From Anisakis pegreffii (Eukaryota; Nematoda; Chromadorea; Rhabditida; Anisakidae), in contig JAPYMA010000149.1 of NCBI GenBank assembly GCA_035041965.1, forward strand, positions 62,001 through 126,000: a DNA stretch of 64,000 nucleotides, read 5' to 3'. The position numbers were made by a program, and so were the translations under genes. The first letter of the stretch is position 1. Every line of letters starts with the position of its first letter. A model generated the notes under the pieces. The model had not been told where the DNA came from. It did not search any database and saw nothing but the letters and a program-made list of their open reading frames with translations. Below, one piece after another: positions 53,491 through 64,000 of the stretch.

Positions 53491-54313
53491 CGAAAGTATT
53501 GCTATAATGATTATCATATGAACGAGCGTACAATCAGTTGTTCATCGATGTATGCATGGTCTTCGTTAGAGCACAATACATACATATTTCTTCGTTGCTA
53601 TCGAGTGTGCAAGTGTGGCATGATATAAAATACAAACTGGACACAGCTGAACGCACGAATTAATCTATGAACTGTGATATGTGCGGTTATGACGTTTGTA
53701 GGCCGTTTGGGATTGATGCTTATCATTGAATTACCATTTTATTGTATACTTGATATGGTGTTATATTGTTCTTACTTATTACATCGACACTCGTTTAATT
53801 ATTGATTTGAATGTTATTGGAGAGGTGTTTTTTGTTGGCATTTCAGGTTAATGGAATAACTTCTTGTGCGAATCTTGAATTGTTTCCGTTAAGCTGATCA
53901 TGAGATGCAATTTGGGGGTTCTGTTTTGAGAACTGTGATTCATTCGTATGTTCTCGAATAAGATCTAATATCTCACGTGATATTCAAATTTTAAGACTTT
54001 GCAGTATGAAAATCGGATTCATTGGACATTATCAATGAATTTGTTGACGTAGGCAAGCCGTAACGATGATTTTATTGATATCTATCAATTCCTCAAGAAA
54101 TGAGGGATCCCGTTATTCATTGTAAATTGGATGAAACTCAAATTGTGCATATTTCAGATTGCTCTCTGGATACGCTTAGTGCAGCGTCGGGTAACTACTG
54201 ATGTAGTAATTGTTATTTTGGATTACCGAAGAAACTTTCGTTGGCTCGTTTCGACCGTAACAAAACGAAGCACATTATTTTCATTGTCCGTCAAGAAACC
54301 GGCGAACTAAACG
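53491..54313. other. Intergenic region between tRNA-His and the receptor gene
   Basis: AT-rich sequence without a supported gene. It should contain the promoter of the plus-strand receptor gene, but no recognisable core element or spliced-leader acceptor stands out. Confidence 0.4.
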
Positions 54314-57300
54314 ATGGATGATGCAATCATTGTCGTGGACGATGATCAAGTCTGTTGTGTTTTAATTCATCTTTTTGATTTCACTGCACTTTTTGTAAGC
54401 TGTTGATCGGAAGCGATCCGTGTTCTATATTCTGTGAAATTATGTCCAATTCATTTTGTTTCGTGATCAGTTTCATCCGTTGTGGAGCTTTCCGAGAAGT
54501 TTGGCGATTATTGTTCCTTGCAAAAAACAGCACCAATACCTAAGAGCTTCCAAAAATAGTTGAAAATGATTTCCGAAAAGTTTTGAATGTATCTTTCTCA
54601 GGAACCAGCCGACCTGAAGTTGAACGCTCGAGTGGGTTGCATGCACGATGATGATGAGTGTAAGGCATCGAAGATGAGCCATCTTATCTCGGATAATGAG
54701 GTTTCTTTTCAAGGATTTCAACTGCACACGAAGACTGATCTCATATTCGCGTTGCATTACGATTAGTCACCGTAAATTATTAAAATTGTCGATATTCGCT
54801 CATCTCTTTGCATAAATTTATCATACAGAATGATTGCGCACTTGGTTGATTTTCAAACGACACACTTCGATCAACGCTATCCTGTCAATAATCAACTATC
54901 ATGCTTTAAATTGTTTGAGATTTTCGATTCGTCAATGTTGGGATTTCGAAAGTTTTTGCGTAAAATGTGACTGAAGTAACTCTAAAATATTAATGACTGA
55001 AGTAACTTTAAAATATTAGTGACTGAAGTAACCTTAAAATATTAGTGACTGAAGTAACTCTGAAATATTAGTGACTGAAGTAACTCTGAAATAGGCGTTT
55101 TGAAGCGTATCAATTTGAATATGTTTTATTGTGAATTATCGTAACTTCAGTTGGATAATGAATGAACGAATTCAGTGCAATTTGTTTTGCAGAGATGTTC
55201 TCCACCGTCAAGTCCTCTGATCGATCTGAATCCAGTTGGTCGTAGTAATAATAACATCAATAATAACGAAATGGCCTCTGACAGGAAACTGTCACCAGAT
55301 GGATTACCTTGCGCTGTAAGTTTTTTGCAGTTGAATCACGTCCAATAAATTCAGTCCACGAGATAGCAGTTGATTATATCGCTTCATTTAATTATCACGT
55401 CAAACTTCAAATATAGTTTACTCATTAATATAAATGTCTGGCTAACACTAGTGATAAAAATAGATGTTTAAACGTATACATTGATTGTGACAGTAAGAAA
55501 ACTGAAAATAATTTTGCTGGTGAACTTGACAACGATAATAGTAATGGTAGTAATCGAGATTATCGATCATATAACAGTTCACGTATAATTGTAATAATTT
55601 TATCGAGTAAAGATATGCGGAAGTGCATCGAATGGCTATCATTTTGGTGCGTTATCGTGTGCTGCATGTAATGCATTCTTCAGACGTTCAGTATCGGAAT
55701 CGCGAAAATATTTTTGTCGTAAAGATGGAAATTGCAATATTGATCGAAGTAGGTTACCGTTCGTCAGAATCATCTTCGTTTCTTTTCCACTTATTGTTTT
55801 ATGAATTTATCACTTGCTTTTTCATTATACACTTCACACTTCAGGCTGTAGATGACTTATGTTACTTGTAAAGTGATTCAGATTAGTCACATTGACATGA
55901 TTCTTTTACTGATAATGTGTTTTATGAGCGGGGAGAAAAAAAGCAGATAAGTTTCGTCCGACAATTTTATTGACCTAAAATATTAAAGGCTTGCATATGT
56001 TTGTATTTGATAGAGTGGTGACGAGAGCACATTCCAATTTGTACGTAATTCACTGAACTGAAAGAGAATCGAACATTAGGTGATTACGCATATGACATTA
56101 ACTGATGGGCATTGTGTTTATTCATAGTAACTGAATTTGCTTTGTGGGTATTATTTTTTTACATGTACAATTTCGGTTGACGCAAAAACAAAGATGTTCA
56201 TCAGTGGTATTTCTCGGAATTCATTGGGTGGGGAGGGTAATGTGTTCCTTCTCCTGATTCTTTTACACTTACCGTTTTGCTTTTAAATGGTTTCATCTCA
56301 GTGTTTGGTCTAATCTCATTTCAGATGCGCGTTGTTTTTGTCGAGCATGTCGTCTGAAGAAATGTCTGGATAAAGGAATGGATCCGAATGGTATCATCCT
56401 TTCTTTTTTTGTTATTATTAATAGTATCCGTTGTCATCATCAAAGAAAACAATTATGATGAATAGCGAATGACATACACATACCCAGAGTTATGATGTTT
56501 TGCGTGATAGCAACGTCTTGAAGTTGAAAGTGATGAGTATTTTCTTGATTTTCATCACTGATAGTATTAGATTGCCTATATAGTAGCAATTCCGGTCATA
56601 ATAATGACAATGTGAATGCATTATAACCGGCGAGGTTTGTAATTATGTGATTTTGTCAACAAGTTGATTGAGTCGATTCGTTCGGTGCGATGCAAATGAG
56701 CATCTGAACGAATAGCTTTTATCTTGTTGGAATGTTTTCGTTTGAGTTAGTTATTTTAATGTTTGTGTTAGTGGCAGCACATTTGCATTAATGCAGCACA
56801 AATTGTGCACAGAAAACTGTTTTATAGCTCAACTAATTGACGGCCTCCTTGCAAACTTTGAGTTGATCATTAAAACCCCGCATGTAAAGAACGAAGAGTC
56901 AGTTGGGAATCTGTTTGAAGTGAATTTTAATTGATATGTGACGAAATGATGGATTGAAGCTGTTCAACCACATCGCGATATGATTGGTCAGAAACGAAAA
57001 CGACAGCTGGACGATAAGCGAATCGATGTGTCCGACAGTGCGTTGACAGTGGCTATTGATAATGTGGACTCACCGCAGCATCATCAGCAGCAACCGCAAT
57101 TAACCTACAAGCTCACACCCCTCACGCATCACTCTAACCGGTTCACACTTCAATTGCTTCGTTTCATTTTGCAGTGGTCATTTGTGCGGCAACTGCAAAG
57201 TCACTAATAATGATATGTATCACTGCAGTGAAAACATTCGAGCACTGTCGTCATCGTCGAATCGTGCCCCTACATCAGCAATGTTGCTGTACAATTCGAA

Positions 57301-60300
57301 GAAGGATCCAGGTCAAGTGCCGAATAAACTGAACGGCTCTGCAACTGCACAGTTACTCGCTTCACCGTGCGTATTTCATTTGAATTTCGTTTCAATCATT
57401 CATATAAATTTACGTTCATTGCGCTGTCTAATTTGGTGATTGATCTTTAGTGAATTATCGAATGACTGAATTCATCAATTAGTCTTTAATGAATCAGTCA
57501 TCAAGTTTCGAAAATGCAATTTTGGGATACATCAAGTGGGCATGAGCCAAATAGTGAAGTTTGGGTTAGGATGAGTTTTGTTTGTTGCTGAATGAAGCAT
57601 TCAATCAAAAATTAAGTTGATTTAGCTGAACTTAATTTATTGTGTCATCAATTATCCAATAACTGAAATGAGGATAAATTCTGTGAACAATCATTAAGTT
57701 AAGTTAAATTTCTACACAATTGTCAGTTTTGCATTTGTCATTAATCATTCGATTTTAAATGGCCTAAAGATTCAAATGAACTCCTTAAGCAGTGCGTTGA
57801 TAATGTTTGTTTGCACTGTAGAAGTCACAAAAAATGTTCTTTCAGTTGTCATTTTTCTGTTTTTATGTATCGATTATTATTCTCATTGTGTTGAGGATGC
57901 TTCCTAGTTTAGTGATTATTTATCTTCAACTTTGTACTTCAGCGGTTAACTATTGTCTTGAATAACTGTTATCTTGAAGTACAATGATTAACGAGTATTA
58001 TATTCACTGAAAATTCTGTTCGTTTAGTTTGAAATTGATACATATCACGAAATGATAATGTTATCAATCAGTTCTGCGGAAGTTCTATCATTGACTTTCA
58101 ATGGATTCGTTATTAAATCATTTGAATTGAACAACGAATAAGGAGGTCGAAATTTTGCATCACAATCAGTGCATACTTTAATTGATTAGTTCGCGAGATG
58201 TTCGAGAAAAGTAATAACTTTGCAGGAGTGTAATCGCTGAGCAGCTATTGGCATTCTCGAGAACACCACTGATTTCGGCTGCAGCTGCAGCAGCAAACGA
58301 TCGCAGTAGTGGCACTAACAGTAGTAATAAATTAACTGCGAACGTGATATCACAGTCGCTATCTGCAATTAATTCATCCTCAAACGTTTGTTTCTTATTT
58401 CGTTCGATTGAATCTCATGCGTATTTCTTTCTTATTCATTTATCCATTGCAAATCTTAACTATCACTAGAAAGTGCCCTGCATCGGTTAACATGGAAACA
58501 AATGCTTTAAAAAATTCTTACCGTACTTCTATTCAACCAAAAAAAGAGAGTTCAGATAAACTTTTAAGGATTATTGATGATGAATGTTCCCATTGCTTTG
58601 TCAACATTTTACATTCTTTACATTCAGCTGAGTGACGGAAAATGCGTATTCCTTTTATACATAAAATTGTTATGCTATCCGTGAAAAGAGCCTTTTTGTG
58701 GTCACCACATTTTGTTTTGTATTAGCGCAGTCTCAGTGTCTTTCGTACGATTTCGTTTATCACAGTTTATCAGCATTTTCAACCTTTCAAAGCTAACTAT
58801 CGTTTTTTCCGTATGTCTTTCTTCTTTAAAGATACATCCGTTGAGTTTACGGAACCAATAAAAGCAAATTGAGTATCGTTTAGATCGGATGAAAGTTGCT
58901 TCAATTCAAAAAAGAGATCATTCATTCCAGAGTATACCAGAATCGTTATCGGTGACTTCTTCACTGCAGTCTGCACCGTTCCCTGTTCGTCGTCCAAGCG
59001 ATATTCATCGTGCACGTAATGCATCATCACTTAGTGAATGTCCACCGAACGAAATCAATCTCGAAAATGTTAATGACGATAAGCTGGCAGCACAAGCGTC
59101 CTTCGATATGTACAGTCGTGACGGTGTGGAGCGTGAGGAAATCGTTGAGCATTGTTCGTTTCATCTTTTTGCTGTGATTCTTTTTGCGATACTTCATTCG
59201 AATGAAGTTGCTTTATTGTTTGGTTAAATTCATTCACAGTAATATAAAAATATGCGATTGATCACAAAATCATCATTGAAGAGCTGTTTAAATGAACTTG
59301 TTGTAAATTATTTGGAGATAGCAGTGGGCCATCCACTTCGTCGAGTTGGTACTATGAAGATGTCGATGGCAAACAATGGCAACATCATTCTGATTCAATA
59401 CCGAGAGGTGTGCATGTCCCATTCTTTTTCATGTGGTTTTAGTGCTATTTGATATTTTGTTGTTTTTGGTTTGCTCATTTCTTTTTTCGATGAATAATCC
59501 CGCAATGTGGTTGCAGATTACCCATTGACCAGAAGCGGTCATGATCGATGGCCAAATCAAATTGAATATTTGGTTCAAACGTACGCGAAACTCAGGGAAC
59601 GCAGACGTCTTGTGTATTGTCCGGGCACTTTGAGAGATATTCTGGGAGGGACTGAGCCGGTTAGTTTGTCATATTTAGTTTATAACTTACTCCTTCTGAT
59701 TGCTGACATGTTCGATAGAGTTGGGCCAGTGGCCACAAACAGACACTCGAAGTTTGCCTTATTGATGAGATGTTCATTCGATAGCTGCGAAAAAAAGAAG
59801 TATCAGTGACAAACTCTACTATTTGATCAGATATTTTCACAGTTTAGTTATTACGAATTCTGTAAATTCAAAGGAATAAAAATCTCATTTGCTAGCCACT
59901 CCGCCCGTCAGCAATTGCTGAACACTGCGATACGTTCTTTCGAATCGAGATTGGTTTCATTGCTGAATTTATCAATTCAATTCACCCGTACTCCAAATTA
60001 AGACTCGAAGATCGAGTAGGTTTTTTTGTTCGCTTTTCTTTTCTACCACTCTGTTTATTTGGAACTTATGATTTCATATCGCCTCGTCACCACTTTTGTC
60101 GATTACTTTTCAAATTGTGGTCGGATTTTTGCAATTTGTTTATCGGTGAAACCCATTGACTGGACGATATTTTTTGTTATAGTTCGTCGAATTATTGAAA
60201 ACGAGTCAAGGAAAAACGCAGGTGGGGGAGGTAGAAGCAGAGATGTCAATATTGAGTGATATACTCATAATGAGTTGATTGCAGATCCTTTTGTTCAAAG

Positions 60301-61798
60301 AGCTATCAATACCATATATTCTATTAGAGAAACATTATGTGACGATGCGTTTGGGAGGTTATCAAGCAAATCGTATCATTAATACTGACCTTTCGTATCA
60401 CGATCTCACCACATTTGTCAGCGATTCTAACGATCACTCGTCATCGTCAGTTAATCAAACCAATAATAATTCCGCATCGAATACAAATTCAAGTACAAAA
60501 TCTGGTTCATGCGAAACTCGCAGTAAATATGACTCGAAAAGTACGAATGCTGATAAACTAATTACAAAGGACCCTCAAACGACTAGAAGGTTTGTGCGTT
60601 GTTGTTGTGAGATGCGAGTGCTATCATTTGATGATGTGATAGATATCCTGAAAGTAATAATATTTTCAACATCTTTCTGCATATTATCGGTAGAAAATGT
60701 TTTGCTGAACATTGAATTGCGTTGTCCATAATGTCGACGGTTCGATGCATCAAAATGCTCAACTTGTCCATTGCCTCGCAACTCGTTTTCATTTCAAAAC
60801 AAGAGAAACCTTCAGAAAGGTTATCGTTGATTGTGTTCATCCGAAAATTCCCAGCGACATATCAATGTTTGGTCGAATAAATTTGGAATTCATATGAATA
60901 AAACGAATGATTATTGATTTAAAGGATTCTTCTGGCTTCGTTCAGCGATGCGATGCATACCATTGTTGGTCCAATGTATCACTTCGGTATGACTGATGCT
61001 GAGTTCGTTGCGTTGGTTGTCGTCCTTTTATTCGATCCTTGTAAGTTATTCATTTTCCATCATGTAACTTTTTATAATGAAATGAAAGAGTTGTTGTTTT
61101 AATTTTCAGTTGTTTGACTTCTGTTGTGCGATAATAACAAGCAAATAACACAATACAAATAGATATTCAATAGTTGACCGTGAATGAACATGGCTGTATT
61201 GTTTATTGGTTGCGGAACGTAACGGATGAGTAGAAGTGTAACTGATATATTGAAGCAATCGCCGGTCTGAGTGAACCAGCGAAGAGAATGGTGAAGGATG
61301 CACGAGATCGAATGTATCGCGATTGGTTCGCTTATTACGAAGCGCACGGTATCAGTGATGGAGCTCAACGAGTTGGTAATGCCATGTTGATTCTACCCGC
61401 CCTCAAGGTTCATTCTTCATTTGTTTTCCCAGTTCAGTTTTCAATTTTTCATTGCCTCCATTCACCGACGTTTCCGTTAAAATTTCCCTCATTCACCAAT
61501 CACTGCCGTTTGCCTTATTAATGAGGAAAGATTCCAGCAAATGTTAATGCTCATTACTGTTAACGTTAGTAATACTACATTTATTATCGATGTTCTTTTC
61601 GGTATAATTGTCTTTATTTACTTCTCGTAGCAAATTTCTTTCACCATCAGTTGTGTTCCAAATGATCTGTTTTAAACGAATGCTTGGTGAATGATTTATT
61701 TTTAGGCGATATGTGATCAGTACTCGGAGAATTATCATTTGGTTCGATTTTTCGGCTTATTCGAAGTGAATCGATTAGTTGATGAAGTGATGCTGTGA
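54314..61798 (+). CDS. Nuclear hormone receptor, nematode HNF4-derived type
   Basis: This gene encodes a ligand-type transcription factor. Fifteen exons join in phase for 2058 nt (685 aa): 54314-54349, 55193-55315, 55613-55748, 56325-56390, 56960-57140, 57229-57366, 58226-58385, 58931-59157, 59325-59407, 59517-59659, 59896-60015, 60285-60589, 60946-61040, 61256-61407, 61706-61798. It has a C4 zinc-finger DNA-binding domain (aa 52-112), a long hinge, and a ligand-binding domain (about 400-685) with helices such as [20 protein letters not shown]. The short last exon ends VDEVML, the AF-2 position. The HFGALSC...AFFRR signature places it among the receptors expanded in nematodes. The first exon ([12 protein letters not shown]) is tentative because its donor is weak; initiation at Met 39 in exon 2 is the alternative. 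The paralogue cannot be named by eye. Confidence 0.88.
54967..55094 (+). repeat. 26-bp tandem repeat, about five copies, in receptor intron 1
   Basis: Unit GTGACTGAAGTAACTCTGAAATATTA, with copies at 54967, 54993, 55019, 55045 and 55071; the last is truncated. Copies differ by one to three substitutions, so the array is young. It sits about 100 bp upstream of the second exon of the receptor gene. Confidence 0.93.
55310..56390 (+). other. DNA-binding domain exons of the nuclear hormone receptor
   Basis: Finger 1 is C52-x2-C55-x13-C69-x2-C72, and finger 2 is C88-x5-C94-x9-C104-x2-C107. All eight zinc ligands are present at canonical spacing. The P-box region reads [10 protein letters not shown]; the common nematode version is CNACKAFFRR. 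The end of the domain is [16 protein letters not shown]. Splitting across three exons keeps phase exactly, which makes the model here very reliable. Confidence 0.95.
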
Positions 61799-63691
61799 AT
61801 CAATTTTTATCATTTATCCAGACCATTGAGTCGAAATTCGGGTATGAGATGGCGACGAATAAGGCGAAGAACCTCGGTGACCAATAGACATTTGTAATTC
61901 ATAACCATATTGAGCGCAGGACAGACTTAATGACAACGGATCAGTCAATGATATGGAAACGAAACTTTGCATGTGGTTATGAATGTTCTTATAATAATGT
62001 AAGTAATTTGCGTATTCGTATAATAGTGTAAGCAATTATTGCATTCGTCTGTGGAAGTCGTCGTCGTTATATTTAGACTAATTAAAACATGTGATGTATA
62101 TTCGTACAGAGTCTTTTGATTTCAACTCACAATCAGCAGTTGACTGATTTATTAAACATACAATTTTTATGTGACGAACTCGTCAGGTGAACGATTGTAC
62201 TTGAGTTTGTTTGTTGTGATTCGTTTATCATTTGTTTGTATTCGGAAAGTGCGACTCGGTCTGGTCAAGTCAAATCTCTATCATTTCTACCATTCGGAAC
62301 TGCCTCAGTTGTTAATGATACGTTTTTGTTTTAATAATCCAGAGTATTTGCAGAACTTTACTTATTGCTTTATTTTTGCTGTATTTTGAAATAATCATCT
62401 GACTGTTATATTCCGCTTAAACTAATAATCACTTAGAATTCGGCTCTAGATTTCATGTCACATTCTTACTTATCGTATTTCCTCATTGATTCCCTCATAG
62501 TTTTGATATTTCTTGTATTTTCACGTTGATTTCTTATTGTAGTCATATTTATTCTAGTTTTTTGATAATTCCTTATTATGGTCCGATCGGATCACATTTT
62601 ATATTTACAAATATTCATAGCAACCTTTGGATCTCACTAAACCTAATTTTTTTCCAATCTTCTCCTGAACTGCAATCATCTGCACGACGTAAGTGATGAT
62701 ATCCACAAATAATGCGTTTTTAGTGATGCGTTTGAAGCATCACGTTGATATTTTAGCTGAGAATATTAACATTTTTAGAGTCTTTAGAGTTATAAGCAAC
62801 CATGACTGTAGTTTTCAAAAAAAAACTGACAATTGCAATAAAATCCAACTTGTTCTATCACAATTTATCCACAAAAATGTGCCGATGTCTCATCTGTAAA
62901 ATATCTCTAAATTGGTGTACTTCGGAAATAGATTATTTGAAGATTATTGGATTGTTTGACACTTTAACTGCACATTGCAATGGATGGTTATAACTGCGAT
63001 TGTTAAGTAATCAACGATACTCGTGCCAGCCATTTCACCATTCGTTCGCACTATTGTATATTGGAATTTGTATATAATTCGATTTATCACCGATCATATC
63101 ATTATATTCACACTCGCTTAACAACTCAACACTAATTGATTTGCGAAAGATGGTTGTTGTTTTCGTTCTGAGTGTGCGATTTCGATGTGACTATATATTG
63201 CTTCATTGTTTGTTCTTTGTTATTATCTGTTGTTATATTTGTTCGTTTTCCAGTCTGTAAGAATTTTAACAAAGAATTCGGGGTTATATTTTTATTTTGA
63301 CATACTGAAAATAAACTTGTTTGCAAGTGATATAAAACACATTTAAAAACACAAAAAGTGAAGTAATGAATTCACAAACGCTCATCGTCAGCATAAAATG
63401 TTGAAAATGTCAATGATACAGTTATGTAAACAAAAAACGAAGTGTTCTCAAAGTATCACAATCAAAAACTTCTCATTACAAATGCAATTCAGAATGCGCA
63501 GTAGATACGTTCTCAAACATCGAATTCATACTTGAACATAACAACTTAAAATGGACACAATCACTACTGTTGTTGCTTTACTGCTGCCAATTACTATTAT
63601 TATTATCGTTATTATAATTGCTATCATTTGACATTGGTACAGTACTTAAACGTTTTGGGGTTACAGTAGTTGCATGTTTTGCAGAGCGATT
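61799..63691. other. Convergent intergenic region (3' UTR space)
   Basis: No gene is supported between the stop of the receptor and the stop of the minus-strand gene from the right edge. The two genes converge, so both 3' UTRs should lie here. ATTAAA at 62081-62086 is a possible polyadenylation signal for the receptor, on weak evidence. Confidence 0.45.
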
Positions 63692-63898
63692 TTATTTGTT
63701 CGTCTCGGATTTCGCATCTCGAAGCGCTCTCTCCTTTTGTGCACGCATTCTTTGCTCCTTTCGAAGTTGATCTTGTTTCTGAATATTAATTTCAATTCTT
63801 TTTTGTATTCAAAAATGTCTTTTCAAAATTTCAAAGCAACCAATTCATTCCCTCTCTCATTGTATCGCATTCGCACATATCGTTCACGATATTCCCAT
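63692..63898 (-). CDS. 3' exons of a minus-strand gene entering from the right edge
   Basis: The terminal exon (63778-63692) follows an ATATTCAG acceptor and encodes 28 residues ending in TAA. It is a highly charged helix, KQDQLRKEQRMRAQKERALR then DAKSETNK. A likely penultimate exon (63898-63841) encodes WEYRERYVRMRYNERGNEL and joins in phase 0 through a GTTGCT donor. The C-terminus is probably a coiled-coil or basic helix. The gene is cut by the window and I do not recognise the family. Confidence 0.5.
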
Positions 63899-64000
63899 CT
63901 AATTTCAAAAATAAGTGAATATTTTTTTTTGCATTTTCCCATCAATTTTCCTTCCATTCGTTCGTGTTTCATCACCAACGAATAATTCGCTCGTTAATGC

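Noticed and set aside
57182..57439. Reading the exon at 57229-57366 through to a stop as an independent small gene.
   Set aside because: It fits in phase as a receptor hinge exon with donor GTGCGT at 57367.

Overview
The window looks like nuclear DNA from a nematode. It is AT-rich, with small exons and many introns of roughly 50-1400 nt. Acceptors are TTTCAG-like, and there is a receptor gene of the nematode-expanded nuclear hormone receptor type. Low gene density and frequent short microsatellites suggest a larger, possibly parasitic-clade genome rather than a compact Caenorhabditis-like one. I cannot name the species. All gene models were built by hand from reading frames, splice signals and phase bookkeeping, with no transcript or database support.

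Layout. (1) 1-8663: no gene I can support; simple repeats and one ATG exon-like segment. (2) 8664-20114, minus: a complete gene of 27 coding exons (about 1604 aa) for a BAZ2-type chromatin reader (C. elegans BAZ-2/FLT-1 family). It has a methyl-CpG-binding-like TAM/MBD domain, a DDT domain, WHIM/WSD motifs, two PHD fingers and a bromodomain. Every exon junction keeps phase. (3) 20123-45044: about 25 kb with no convincing gene, many microsatellites and a G-rich tract. (4) 45045-52969, minus: a lone terminal coding exon at 45 kb and an unrecognised multi-exon gene starting at 52969. Its product would be a single-pass, probably type II, membrane protein. (5) 53419-53490, minus: tRNA-His(GTG), next to a 22-bp duplication and a perfect 30-bp palindrome. 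(6) 54314-61798, plus: a 15-exon nuclear hormone receptor (about 685 aa) with a textbook C4 zinc-finger DNA-binding domain and a ligand-binding domain interrupted by a Ser/Asn-rich insertion. (7) 63692-63898, minus: the last exon or two of a gene running in from the right edge.

The two well-supported genes are both nuclear regulators, a histone/DNA-modification reader and a ligand-type transcription factor. Nothing in the sequence links them functionally. The unknown membrane-protein gene and the receptor gene are divergently oriented, with the tRNA between them. The most novel items are the unrecognised membrane protein, the tandem PHD fingers and PLDLS motif of the BAZ2 protein, and the insertion plus possible alternative Cys-rich segment of the receptor. 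I found no CRISPR array, rRNA, intact transposon or viral gene.
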